A stretch of DNA of 64,000 bases from Lepidonotus clava. Its lineage: Eukaryota; Annelida; Polychaeta; Phyllodocida; Polynoidae. Every line of letters starts with the position of its first letter. The first letter of the stretch is position 1. Positions 12,301 through 21,736 of this stretch are shown here, piece by piece. The translations under genes were made by a program, and so were the position numbers. The notes beneath the pieces are model-generated. The model did not search any database, was not told the DNA's origin, and was given only the letters and a program-made list of their open reading frames with translations. Location: positions 23,312,458 to 23,376,457 of the forward strand of contig OW387146.1 in the NCBI GenBank assembly GCA_936440205.1, given 5' to 3'.

Positions 12301-14904
12301 AGGCATGGGTGGGCCCGGTATAAAGTTATCCACCCTCACCCCCCAGAGCCTTCCTGCAGCCGGTCTGAGTGGGCCAAAGGCAAAAAGCCTACGGCACCCA
12401 GTATTCCCAGGCGGTCACCCATCCAAGTACTGACTGGGCTCAACACTGCTTAACTTTGGTGATCGGACGAGAACCAGTGTGTTCAGTGTGATGTGGCCGT
12501 AGACACTTGTCAACAGGCCCCATTCGGGCCTGGATCCTGCAGGCATGGGTGGGCCCGGTATAAAGTTATCCACCCTCACCCCCCAGAGCCTTCCTGCAGC
12601 CGGTCTGAGTGGGCCAAAGGCAAAAAGCCTACGGCACCCAGTATTCCCAGGCGGTCACCCATCCAAGTACTGACTGGGCTCAACACTGCTTAACTTTGGT
12701 GATCGGACGAGAACCAGTGTGTTCAGTGTGATGTGGCCGTAGACACTTGTCAACAGGCCCCATTCGGGCCTGGATCCTGCAGGCATGGGTGGGCCCGGTA
12801 TAAAGTTATCCACCCTCACCCCCCAGAGCCTTCCTGCAGCCGGTCTGAGTGGGCCAAAGGCAAAAAGCCTACGGCACCCAGTATTCCCAGGCGGTCACCC
12901 ATCCAAGTACTGACTGGGCTCAACACTGCTTAACTTTGGTGATCGGACGAGAACCAGTGTGTTCAGTGCGATGTGGCCGTAGACACTTGTCAACAGGCCC
13001 CATTCGGGCCTGGATCCTGCAGGCATGGGTGGGCCCGGTATAAAGTTATCCACCCTCACCCCCCAGAGCCTTCCTGCAGCCGGTCTGAGTGGGCCAAAGG
13101 CAAAAAGCCTACGGCACCCAGTATTCCCAGGCGGTCACCCATCCAAGTACTGACTGGGCTCAACACTGCTTAACTTTGGTGATCGGACGAGAACCAGTGT
13201 GTTCAGTGCGATGTGGCCGTAGACACTTGTCAACAGGCCCCATTCGGGCCTGGATCCTGCAGGCATGGGTGGGCCCGGTATAAAGTTATCCACCCTCACC
13301 CCCCAGAGCCTTCCTGCAGCCGGTCTGAGTGGGCCAAAGGCAAAAAGCCTACGGCACCCAGTATTCCCAGGCGGTCACCCATCCAAGTACTGACTGGGCT
13401 CAACACTGCTTAACTTTGGTGATCGGACGAGAACCAGTGTGTTCAGTGTGATGTGGCCGTAGACACTTGTCAACAGGCCCCATTCGGGCCTGGATCCTGC
13501 AGGCATGGGTGGGCCCGGTATAAAGTTATCCACCCTCACCCCCCAGAGCCTTCCTGCAGCCGGTCTGAGTGGGCCAAAGGCAAAAAGCCTACGGCACCCA
13601 GTATTCCCAGGCGGTCACCCATCCAAGTACTGACTGGGCTCAACACTGCTTAACTTTGGTGATCGGACGAGAACCAGTGTGTTCAGTGTGATGTGGCCGT
13701 AGACACTTGTCAACAGGCCCCATTCGGGCCTGGATCCTGCAGGCATGGGTGGGCCCGGTATAAAGTTATCCACCCTCACCCCCCAGAGCCTTCCTGCAGC
13801 CGGTCTGAGTGGGCCAAAGGCAAAAAGCCTACGGCACCCAGTATTCCCAGGCGGTCACCCATCCAAGTACTGACTGGGCTCAACACTGCTTAACTTTGGT
13901 GATCGGACGAGAACCAGTGTGTTCAGTGCGATGTGGCCGTAGACACTTGTCAACAGGCCCCATTCGGGCCTGGATCCTGCAGGCATGGGTGGGCCCGGTA
14001 TAAAGTTATCCACCCTCACCCCCCAGAGCCTTCCTGCAGCCGGTCTGAGTGGGCCAAAGGCAAAAAGCCTACGGCACCCAGTATTCCCAGGCGGTCACCC
14101 ATCCAAGTACTGACTGGGCTCAACACTGCTTAACTTTGGTGATCGGACGAGAACCAGTGTGTTCAGTGTGATGTGGCCGTAGACACTTGTCAACAGGCCC
14201 CATTCGGGCCTGGATCCTGCAGGCATGGGTGGGCCCGGTATAAAGTTATCCACCCTCACCCCCCAGAGCCTTCCTGCAGCCGGTCTGAGTGGGCCAAAGG
14301 CAAAAAGCCTACGGCACCCAGTATTCCCAGGCGGTCACCCATCCAAGTACTGACTGGGCTCAACACTGCTTAACTTTGGTGATCGGACGAGAACCAGTGT
14401 GTTCAGTGCGATGTGGCCGTAGACACTTGTCAACAGGCCCCATTCGGGCCTGGATCCTGCAGGCATGGGTGGGCCCGGTATAAAGTTATCCACCCTCACC
14501 CCCCAGAGCCTTCCTGCAGCCGGTCTGAGTGGGCCAAAGGCAAAAAGCCTACGGCACCCAGTATTCCCAGGCGGTCACCCATCCAAGTACTGACTGGGCT
14601 CAACACTGCTTAACTTTGGTGATCGGACGAGAACCAGTGTGTTCAGTGTGATGTGGCCGTAGACACTTGTCAACAGGCCCCATTCGGGCCTGGATCCTGC
14701 AGGCATGGGTGGGCCCGGTATAAAGTTATCCACCCTCACCCCCCAGAGCCTTCCTGCAGCCGGTCTGAGTGGGCCAAAGGCAAAAAGCCTACGGCACCCA
14801 GTATTCCCAGGCGGTCACCCATCCAAGTACTGACTGGGCTCAACACTGCTTAACTTTGGTGATCGGACGAGAACCAGTGTGTTCAGTGTGATGTGGCCGT
14901 AGAC
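385..14904 (-). rRNA. 5S ribosomal RNA copies 2 to 62 (61 genes at 240-bp spacing)
   Basis: These are sixty-one further complete 120-nt 5S genes at complement(385+240n..504+240n), n = 0 to 60. All keep the helix I ends, box A and box C as in the type copy. Across the array, 25 of the 64 gene 5' ends have C on the plus strand (G16 in the RNA) and 39 have T (A16). The only other gene difference I see in this set is in the copy at 4225-4344. Confidence 0.96.
4225..4344 (-). rRNA. 5S ribosomal RNA, single-base variant copy
   Basis: This copy has A instead of G at plus position 4253, so RNA position 92 is U rather than C. The base lies in the box C / helix V region, which contributes to TFIIIA contact and the loop E area. 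It is the only copy with this change, so it may be a minor gene or a recent mutation. The copy is otherwise complete. Confidence 0.9.
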
Positions 14905-15024
14905 ACTTGTCAACAGGCCCCATTCGGGCCTGGATCCTGCAGGCATGGGTGGGCCCGGTATAAAGTTATCCACCCTCACCCCCCAGAGCCTTCCTGCAGC
15001 CGGTCTGAGTGGGCCAAAGGCAAA

Positions 15025-15144
15025 AAGCCTACGGCACCCAGTATTCCCAGGCGGTCACCCATCCAAGTACTGACTGGGCTCAACACTGCTTAACTTTGGT
15101 GATCGGACGAGAACCAGTGTGTTCAGTGTGATGTGGCCTCAGAC
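15025..15144 (-). rRNA. Terminal 5S ribosomal RNA copy with altered helix I (probable pseudogene)
   Basis: This is the last gene of the array. The 5' end reads GTCTGAGGCC in place of GTCTACGGCC, from changes at 15139 and 15140. RNA positions 5 and 6 become G and A. Position 5 can still pair as G-U with U114, but A6 faces G113, so helix I is weakened. It has only 6 bp of the usual upstream spacer (15145-15150) before unrelated sequence, so it also lacks the normal 5' flank. The box A and box C sequences are intact, so some transcription is possible. Edge copies of rDNA arrays often drift because homogenisation is weaker there. Confidence 0.88.
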
Positions 15145-15659
15145 ACTTGTATGTTTTAAAACTAATGGTAACATAGACATACACTTATGGTGCATTACTA
15201 CAGCCTATTTTGTTTGATACATAATGGATCGGAGTTTTATCATCAGTATACATCTTAAGGTCCTTGCATGCTGTAAACAGCCGTCTTTGTGCGATATCAC
15301 ATAGAGAAACCGTTATTTTAAAATTCAAAAAATACTTAAATTTTGTTTATTTTTGCTGTCAACTAATATATTATGTAAATGTAAAGAATAGGGGACTCAT
15401 TCAAACAATTTTGATGGGCAATATTCTATTATTTTTACACTTTAACATTTTCTTCATATTCTGTTTGTGATGTCACACACAGATAAATGCATTTTGCAAG
15501 TTGCACTGGCTGCACACAGGGAGACACAATACAATTTAGAAAACTATAAATAAAGTCTAAACTATTTGAGATGGGAATATCAAATTTGGCATGATGAATA
15601 CTTGAGGCATAAGGATCAGAACGCTATAAAAATTGACATTCACTGGCTCCTCCTTTTAA

Positions 15660-16053
15660 GGCTGTAGTCCACATACCAATTTTGATGCTGCAGACATTAC
15701 ATTTGGTTAATTTTCTTTGAGAATATTGCATGAAACCTTATATCCTATATGTGACCCGTTTTGGCGAATCGAGTCTGATGTCGCATGCTGCACCTCGTTT
15801 TAAAGCTAAGAATATGTATTTTCTGATGGGATAGGTCTCTAAAATTTGACCCGGTGCGACATCCATCTCAATTCGCCAAAACGGGTCACTTATATCATTT
15901 GAAAGACAATTGCAAGACCCTTCTAATGATGTATATTTCTATATTTTGACCCTCATTCCCCTAATCTAATGATGTATAATATTTCTATATTTTGACCCTC
16001 ATTCCCCCAACGTCTTTTAAAATCAGCAGCAAAATGAGCATGTGGAATACAGG
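15660..16053. mobile_element. MITE-like element A (copy 1), interrupted by a second MITE
   Basis: The two ends are inverted repeats of about 28 bp: left GGCTGTAGTCCACATACC, right end on the minus strand GCCTGTATTCCACATGCTC, followed by matching AATTTTG/CATTTTG and TGCTG. A related copy without the inner insertion is at 46297-46492, and the two align through their interiors. Inside, 15923-15961 is repeated at 15966-16007 (a tandem duplication of about 40 bp). No transposase is present, so it is a non-autonomous DNA element of unknown superfamily. Confidence 0.75.
15751..15889. mobile_element. MITE-like element B inserted in element A
   Basis: A 139-bp element with inverted ends of about 35 bp: GTGACCCGTTTTGGCGAAT at the left, and its near-perfect complement ending GGGTCAC at the right. 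The empty site at about 46370 reads CCTATATATCATT where this locus has CCTATAT, the element, then TATATCATT. That fits an insertion with a 2-3 bp AT-rich target duplication (TAT or AT). No coding capacity. Confidence 0.85.
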
Positions 16054-17412
16054 CTTTACTTCTTTTGCAAGCTGAACTTTTCAATAAAAAAAAGATCGAC
16101 GTTGAGTGTTCATGCCCTGACCTAATGTGTGTATAGTCATGAAAATAGTTTTAATACTGAAAACCCGTTGCAAATTTAGTCTTATGATTATACAGTAAAA
16201 CCAGTTAGTCAATCGACATGGCGACGATATCAGTACAAAGTAACTAGACATTTAAGATGAATATTCTGATTCAAATAAACTATTTTCCCTGTCGATAAGA
16301 AATAAATGTAAATGAACAGTATATAAAAATAGATAACGATCAATTATTCTTTTATTAACATTACTGCAATACATTGAAGAAAACATCTTTTGGGACACCC
16401 AAATGTGATGTACATGTACTTCTATAAATTGACCAAAATCAAGTTCGTGGAGGATGATGTAGGTTATAAAGTAATAATAGAAAGAGATCAGACTGCGTTG
16501 CACCTCACAAATCTATATCAATACTTCATATTCTTAAAAATGTCTCGAACTCAACTCCTTTTATCATAAGTAGCCCATCATGCCGCCCCTTAATTATAAG
16601 GAGGAAACCTGAAAATAATTAGTCGTTAACAACGCCAATGATTTCATTGTGTATTCTGTAACAAAGCACCGAGTTTTGGAGTGATTAAACTGGGATAACA
16701 GAGAAACTTCCCAACCGACGGCGGAATTTTGTTGGCATGGCTCAAGCAAAGTGGGTATACATTTCATAGAATTTAGGTTTAAAACAAGTATTTAAACATT
16801 GATAGGATAAGGGCCACGCAGCAAGCAATGTGTGCATTAAAGCAGAAAATTGAAGGCTGGATATGCAATTTGCGCATTTATAATACAATTCTGAAAATTT
16901 CTTTTATTCATGGGAAAGTAGGGCCTATTCCCATCTTTCTTGGCTGGTGTTCAAAATAAGACTGGTTTAAAGTTCTTGCTTTACAGTGTTAAGTTACAAT
17001 CGCGCATAACGATTGCACACTGAATGAATCATAGATATGCAATTATTGTATTAACACAATTTCTGATATAATACCCTATTTTTAAGCATAGATAACGGGA
17101 ACACAGGATAAAGAACAGCACATATTACGCTGATTCAATATTCCTAGGCTGAGAACTTATAACAGGTAATCAATGATTATGTTTGGTCTTGTCACGTGAT
17201 ATCAGGGTCTGGAGTCTAATATCAGGTGCATGATTATAAAATGTAAATTGATTTAATTTTAAAATGCAAACTTTCAATAACAGGAAAATACACCTTTACA
17301 GGTCATAGAATATGTAAAATATGGGCTACCAGATTTGGAAAATAGCTTCTTTTTAATCATTTTGTTTTCCAATGTTGCATGACCTTGTTTAGATGTAAGC
17401 AACAACATGATT

Positions 17413-20184
17413 CTATTGCTGTTGGATCTGCACAGTCAATGGCGTAGAGTCGCGAGGCACCTGAATCTCCATGATGGTGAGTCCCATTTCCTGGTTCACC
17501 ACTCGCTCTATCACCTGAACGTGCTGTGGATGCTCTGTGCCGCTTCCCGCGGCTTGGTACAAGATGTTCTGTCCACCCGGAAGCATATGGTATTCGGCAC
17601 CTGAAGTCACTGGTGGAAGAACACCGAGAGTTGTGTAGGTTGTGGGTAAGATTGTCTGAGCGAATGACCTTGCCTGCTCTTGGGATGGCATTGCTATGGA
17701 GATCGGTTGGTTGGTGTTTGATTTCAAAGCTGCCATTGTCATTATCTGAGAAGTTTGCTGCTGGGAATGCTGTTGTTGGGCTGCCTGTGAGAAAGTCTGT
17801 GATTGGCTAGTAGCTAAAGAGAAAGTCTGTGATTGGCTAGTAGCTAAGGAGAAAGTCTGTGATTGGCTAGCTGGTTGGGAGAAAGTTTGTGGTTGGCTAG
17901 TTGCCAGGGAAAAGGTTTGTGATTGGCTAGCTTGTAGGGCAAAGGCTTGTGATTGGCTAGCGGGTTTTGCAAAGATTTGTGTTTGGCTGGCTGGCTGTGA
18001 GAAAGCTTGGGATTGGCTGGCTGGTTGTGACAAAGCTTGTGATTGGCTGGCTGGCTGTGAGAAAGCTTGTGATTGGCTGGCTGTTTGCAACAAATCTTGT
18101 GATTGGCTAGCTGGTTGTGAATAAGGTTGTGATTGGCTGGCTGGTTGAGAGAAAGCTTGAGGCCTTATGACTGGCACAGCTTGTGCGACTGCCGTAGGGG
18201 TAGAAGTTTGTACTGAAATAGGAAGAGGCATTGGCACAGGCTGTTGCTGGTGGGTTTTGGAGATTCCTATAGATTGTGTGAGGACTTCCAGAAGTGACTG
18301 GCTTGATCGCTGAGTCTCTTTTTGCTCCTTGGTTCCTTCTGTCTCCACAACAGCAGCAATGGGAGGCACTTCTTCCTGAATTTGATCAGGGTCTGCTATT
18401 TCAGTCTGATCTCTACAAGGTCCTTGTTTTTCAGAAGTTTCTTGGTTGTTATCTCCCTCCCTCAGTGGAAGTTTTTGAAGAGCTTCTGTCTCCACAACTG
18501 CAGCAACTGCTGGTACTACTTCCTCAATTGCTTCTGGGGAAAGGTTTATTATTTGACAATCATTTTCAGGAATTGTGTTGGGATGGAGTGTTGAATGCCT
18601 GCGAAGTTTAGCCAATGTCGCAAAGCTATGGTTACAAGTATGACACGTGAACTGCCTATCTTTCGTATGAACCATTTGGTGTTGAGTTAAGCCTGTTCGG
18701 TGAGTAAAGGATTTCTTGCAGGTCTTACAGCTATAAGGCTTCAGACCCATGTGAATGTTGACATGAGCTTTGAGACCTTCCTTATAAGCAAATGCCTTGT
18801 CACACAGTTGGCACTGATGCTTTTTGGAATGGGTATGAACACTCATGTGACGAGTCAATCGGCCTGCATTGGCAAATGCCGATCCGCATGTAGCACAGAG
18901 ATAGGCCTTCTCACCGGTGTGCCGCTTACGGTGTTCGGTTAAGTACCTTGCCATCACAAAAGCTTTGCCACAGTCAGGACACACATAAGGCTTTTCTCCT
19001 CTGTGGTTCATCTGGTGCTTTTTGAAAATCTGTGGGTCTGCAAATCCTATGCCACACTCATCACATTGATAAGGGCGCTCCCCGGTGTGCGAGCGTTGAT
19101 GGATTTTCAACCGCATTGAACGCGTGAATTTGGCACTGCAGTATTTGCAGCTATAGACCTTCTGACCTTTATGAGATCGCTCATGTTGTTTAAGTGTACC
19201 CGCCTGTCTGAAACTCTGGTCACACTGTGAACAACTATACGGGCGCTCATCGGAGTGCATACGCTTATGTGTTTTTAGGGACTGTGCCCATTTGAAAGTC
19301 TGTTCGCACTGGTCACAAGCATAAGGCCGCTCATTATTGTGCACAGTTTTTTCATGTCTTTGGAGTGATTGTAAGAATGCAAACTGTTTACTGCAAACTT
19401 CACATGTGAACTTACATTTTGCTTTTGTTTGGCTTCTCTTAGACTTCCTTGATTTATCTTCACCTACTATCAACATAACCCCATCTGTATCTGCCCCTTT
19501 GTCCCAATTGCATTCATTCTGAAGCAGATTAAGATTTACAATTTCAGATTTCTGAATTGAGCTGTTTTCTCCACAGTCTAAATCGCACTCACTTGCATCA
19601 ACATCATTTCCAGCATCACTTAAATCAAAATCGATTTCCTTTACTTCAATTTTGATTCCATTTTGAAGAAGGCTTTCAACCTTTTTCAAATCTTCACTTG
19701 ATTCATCTAATTCTTTATTTTCAGCACATGTGGTCATTGGTGGATCCTGACCAACAATGTCTGAACTCTTGACTGAGCCCAAACCGCTTTTGAGACGGGG
19801 TTTTCTTTTAACTGGTAATTCTTTTCTGATTAAATCACATTCACCCCCTTGGATTTCCCGTTTTCGTCCTCTCCTTGCTCCCTCCTGAACATCTTTAGCG
19901 CCTGATGTCTTCAACTCTACTTCTTTTGATGGACCCTTACACTGCTCGTTATGAACACAGAGATCAAATATGTTTGGCCAGCTCTGACTGCAGTTCTTAC
20001 ACTTGAATTTGGTAGCAACATGACTCTTTAAGTGTCTCCTGAATGAAGCTCTCATTTTGAAACTGTCCTCGCACACAGGGCAAGCATACTGGTCAGTATT
20101 ACTGTTAGCACACTTCGGTGAAGGGGCGGGAGCTGTAGGTTTAGGCCGCTGCTTTGCTTTGGTTTCTGTAGATTCTTTTTCAGG
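17413..20184 (-). CDS. Exon 2 of the zinc-finger gene: 12 zinc fingers and Q-rich tail
   Basis: A single 2772-bp exon with 923 codons and the TAG stop. Fingers in order start YACPVC, FKCKNC, FTCEVC, YACDQC, YSCSQC, YSCKYC, YQCDEC, YVCPDC, YLCATC, HQCQLC, YSCKTC and FTCHTC. The last ten are contiguous at 28-residue spacing. The second is irregular (ends HNEQC). From about 17750 to 18150 the DNA is a degenerate 42-bp repeat (coding roughly two SQPASQ-type units each), which gives the Q/S/A-rich tail. Such tails often act as activation or low-complexity interaction segments. The whole exon is intact. Confidence 0.93.
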   Translation of the reverse strand, partial: PEKESTETKAKQRPKPTAPAPSPKCANSNTDQYACPVCEDSFKMRASFRRHLKSHVATKFKCKNCSQSWPNIFDLCVHNEQCKGPSKEVELKTSGAKDVQEGARRGRKREIQGGECDLIRKELPVKRKPRLKSGLGSVKSSDIVGQDPPMTTCAENKELDESSEDLKKVESLLQNGIKIEVKEIDFDLSDAGNDVDASECDLDCGENSSIQKSEIVNLNLLQNECNWDKGADTDGVMLIVGEDKSRKSKRSQTKAKCKFTCEVCSKQFAFLQSLQRHEKTVHNNERPYACDQCEQTFKWAQSLKTHKRMHSDERPYSCSQCDQSFRQAGTLKQHERSHKGQKVYSCKYCSAKFTRSMRLKIHQRSHTGERPYQCDECGIGFADPQIFKKHQMNHRGEKPYVCPDCGKAFVMARYLTEHRKRHTGEKAYLCATCGSAFANAGRLTRHMSVHTHSKKHQCQLCDKAFAYKEGLKAHVNIHMGLKPYSCKTCKKSFTHRTGLTQHQMVHTKDRQFTCHTCNHSFATLAKLRRHSTLHPNTIPENDCQIINLSPEAIEEVVPAVAAVVETEALQKLPLREGDNNQETSEKQGPCRDQTEIADPDQIQEEVPPIAAVVETEGTKEQKETQRSSQSLLEVLTQSIGISKTHQQQPVPMPLPISVQTSTPTAVAQAVPVIRPQAFSQPASQSQPYSQPASQSQDLLQTASQSQAFSQPASQSQALSQPASQSQAFSQPASQTQIFAKPASQSQAFALQASQSQTFSLATSQPQTFSQPASQSQTFSLATSQSQTFSLATSQSQTFSQAAQQQHSQQQTSQIMTMAALKSNTNQPISIAMPSQEQARSFAQTILPTTYTTLGVLPPVTSGAEYHMLPGGQNILYQAAGSGTEHPQHVQVIERVVNQEMGLTIMEIQVPRDSTPLTVQIQQQ

Positions 20185-21736
20185 CTGTAAAAGAAACACA
20201 TACAAAATGCTTTTAGATTAAAGGATTTTAAATCTCGCTGAAATATGTGACAAGACAATTATTACAATATATCAATTTTCCGTGTTAGAATAAAGGAAAC
20301 ATAGTTTTTAACCTTTGAGAAATAATTATTTCTCAAGTGGCAATTCTTAGATGGGTTATAGTATGGTTCATTTCAGTTTTTTTAAATAGAAAAAAGTTTT
20401 TTTTATATATATTAAGGATCAAATTGACAATTCTGACATATGTGCCATGTATCTCTCAGGCATCTGGCGTCTAGGCCTGGTGATGCCTGAGAGATACAGG
20501 TGTCAAGAGGTGGTGATGCCTGAGAGATACTGGCGTCCTTAAAGAGTTAAAGGATTTTAAATCTCGCTGAAATATGTGACAAGACAATTATTACAATATA
20601 TCAATTTTCCGTGTTAGAATAAAGGAAACATAGTTTTTAACCTTTGGTCGTTATAAGTAATCACTAAAAGTAGATTTCGTAAGTGAAAAACGAGTAGCCG
20701 TTACACTATTTATCGTAGCATCACAGATTTACAGAAAAAGATATATGAAGAACTTTATGGAAATTAAAGGATCACTGGCCTACCTTCGCCTGCCTGATGA
20801 ACTCAGTCTGTGTACCGACACTCTGAACTGTTTGTTTCTGAAGAAAAAGAATACATTCGGATATCAATGTTTTTTTTGTTTTTTTTTACATAATACAGGT
20901 AAGCAATGCTATGATAGCAGTAATAAGCTTCAAGCTAGACTAACTTCCAGGTGCTACTTCCCACATTAAGGTCTGTTTTATGTTATATCACTGTTATATC
21001 ACCTTCACTGACACATGAGATCAAATGTAAATGACTCACTGTTTGTCAATAAAAATTCTACTACTACTACTACAGGGAGGAATGTCAAAGATTCAGAAAC
21101 CTTCTATGCTGTACCGTGGGAAAAAACGAAATGGGTGCGGAAACCACATTACCCACAATTTTAAAATTGGTCACCTGGACCCATATCTTTGGACTAATTT
21201 GGCTGATCAGGGAAAATTTGATTTAATAGGGTCCCATGATCAGCAATTTTGCCTTTTACTGAAATTTATAGTGTTATTACAAAATAGTGTCAAAGAGGCA
21301 TTATTAGGCATAAAATTTATTAATGATTGACAAGATCTCTTATTGTGAGACCCTGATCAAGATTTCCCTGATCAGCTAAATTAGTTACGGAGATATGGGC
21401 CCTGTAGTGTAACTTGTGTATCTACTTAATAAAAAACAAAAAAGATGACTGAATACTAAATGAGATACTCACTTTCGAACATGGTTTCTCATTTTTATCT
21501 TCAAGGTAGATGTTATAGGATTTCCCTATGTCAGCATATAATCTTTTCATTTCACTTAGGACGGCCTCAACTTTAGCAATCTTTTCTTCACACTTGGGGC
21601 AAACATCTTTGTGTTTATCAGAAAACTGTATGATGGACAGCTGAAGAAGTGACGTCAGTCGTTGAATGACGTCATCACCGCACATTCCCGACGTAGATGA
21701 CGTCACACCATCGCAGAGAATACACGCTCCCTCCAT
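17413..21736 (-). CDS. ZAD-like / C2H2 zinc-finger protein with Q/S-rich repeat tail (2 exons)
   Basis: Coding sequence joins complement(21473..21736) to complement(17413..20184), phase 0, giving 1011 residues. It is a probable nuclear DNA-binding transcription factor. Order of parts: residues 1-88 hold a CxxC ... CxxC module of ZAD type. A C2H2 finger follows at about 121 and a C2HC-like finger after it. An acidic linker follows, then ten tandem C2H2 fingers at about 347-622 with typical TGE(R/K)P-like linkers. The tail has many copies of a QPASQSQ-type heptad and ends with a Q-run. The start at 21736 is the first ATG in the open frame; upstream codons begin only with TTG. The donor AAA|GTGAGT and acceptor TTTTACAG|CC fit well. 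Targets are unknown and I cannot name an ortholog. Confidence 0.9.
17760..18160 (-). repeat. In-frame degenerate coding repeat in the zinc-finger tail
   Basis: A 42-bp-scale repeat on the minus strand encodes tandem variants of QPASQSQAFS, SLATSQSQTF and related forms. Repeat length is a multiple of three and the frame stays open. Two adjacent units near 17805-17860 are almost identical in DNA, showing recent duplication or slippage; others have diverged mainly at A/T and L/A positions. Length polymorphism between individuals would be expected. Confidence 0.8.
20218..20646. repeat. 100-bp direct repeats flanking a hairpin repeat
   Basis: The segments 20218-20317 and 20547-20646 look identical over 100 bp at a 329-bp offset. 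Each begins at a TTAA. The 229 bp between them contain a foldback sequence (TATCTCTCAGGCATC ... GATGCCTGAGAGATA) that recurs at 51953-52058. Either a tandem duplication trapped the foldback repeat or the element moved with host DNA. The identity suggests a recent event. Confidence 0.8.
21176..21403. mobile_element. Palindromic MITE-like element in the zinc-finger intron
   Basis: The left arm CTGGACCCATATCTTTGGAC and the next 25 bases are matched in reverse complement by the right arm ending GAGATATGGGCCCTG. The arms are about 45-50 bp with a few mismatches, including a shared GCTGATCAGGGAAA block. Total about 228 bp, no coding capacity. No clear target duplication was found. Confidence 0.6.
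21473..21736 (-). CDS. Exon 1 of the zinc-finger gene: ZAD-like CxxC/CxxC domain
   Basis: These 88 codons begin MEGACILCDG and end with PCSK at the donor. Two CxxC pairs (CILC at 5-8 and CPKC about 40 residues later), separated by a hydrophobic helical stretch, match the layout of the zinc-finger-associated domain (ZAD). ZAD mediates dimerisation in animal C2H2 factors. The exon also carries three TGACGTCA sites. A TTTTTCCATCTGCAG tract just upstream looks like a splice acceptor, so a 5' UTR intron is possible. The ZAD call rests on cysteine spacing only. Confidence 0.8.
21650..21705. promoter_or_regulatory. Cluster of three perfect CRE sites (TGACGTCA)
   Basis: TGACGTCA occurs at 21650-21657, 21667-21674 and 21698-21705, all inside the first coding exon of the zinc-finger gene and about 30-90 bp after its start codon. 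This is the CREB/ATF consensus palindrome. Single copies of the same octamer also occur inside GEMIN5 exons 5, 13 and 14, so coding preference may contribute. Three in 56 bp next to a promoter is still unusual. Confidence 0.5.

Larger units (their letters stand above)
1..15150 (-). repeat. 5S rDNA tandem array, 240-bp unit, 63 units
   Basis: A head-to-tail array with an exact 240-bp period runs from the left window edge to 15150. Each unit holds a 120-bp 5S rRNA gene on the minus strand and a 120-bp spacer. 63 full periods end at 15120, followed by a last gene 5' end and 6 bp of spacer. By eye the units are nearly identical. I see a recurrent T/C difference at unit position 9 (inside the gene), one spacer change at 6524, one gene change at 4253, and a two-base change in the terminal copy. 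Such uniformity is usual for 5S arrays homogenised by unequal crossing-over and gene conversion. The array continues beyond the left edge, so its true size is unknown. Confidence 0.97.
15151..17412. other. Intergenic region between the 5S array and the zinc-finger gene
   Basis: This is AT-rich non-coding DNA of about 2.3 kb. It contains the nested MITE described separately (15660-16053) and a small internal duplication. The right-hand part presumably includes the 3' UTR of the zinc-finger gene: on the minus strand an AATAAA signal lies at 16903-16908, about 0.5 kb beyond that gene's stop codon. I see no other gene; the open frames here are short and lack recognisable domains. Confidence 0.7.
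20185..21472 (-). other. Intron 1 of the zinc-finger gene
   Basis: A 1288-bp intron (GTGAGT donor, TTACAG acceptor). It contains two identical 100-bp direct repeats (20218-20317 and 20547-20646) around a hairpin-rich repeat that is also found near 52 kb. It also contains a 228-bp inverted-repeat element (21176-21403). No further exon is evident between the two coding exons. Confidence 0.75.

Noticed and set aside
13-15093. Repeated 66-residue and 64-residue open frames on the plus strand across the first 15 kb
   Set aside because: They are antisense to 5S rRNA genes and exist only because the repeat unit happens to be open; the 64-residue one appears exactly where the A/G variant removes a TGA.
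1-15150. CRISPR array or satellite DNA
   Set aside because: The 240-bp unit is fully explained by a 5S gene with spacer, in a eukaryotic setting; no variable spacers.
17407-18942. Plus-strand open frames opposite the zinc-finger exon
   Set aside because: They are shadows of the repetitive, strongly coding minus strand and show no domains.
17413-21736. The zinc-finger gene next to the 5S array as TFIIIA
   Set aside because: TFIIIA has nine irregular fingers and neither a CxxC N-terminal domain nor a Q/S-repeat tail. This protein has twelve mostly canonical fingers. Adjacency to the 5S genes is likely chance.
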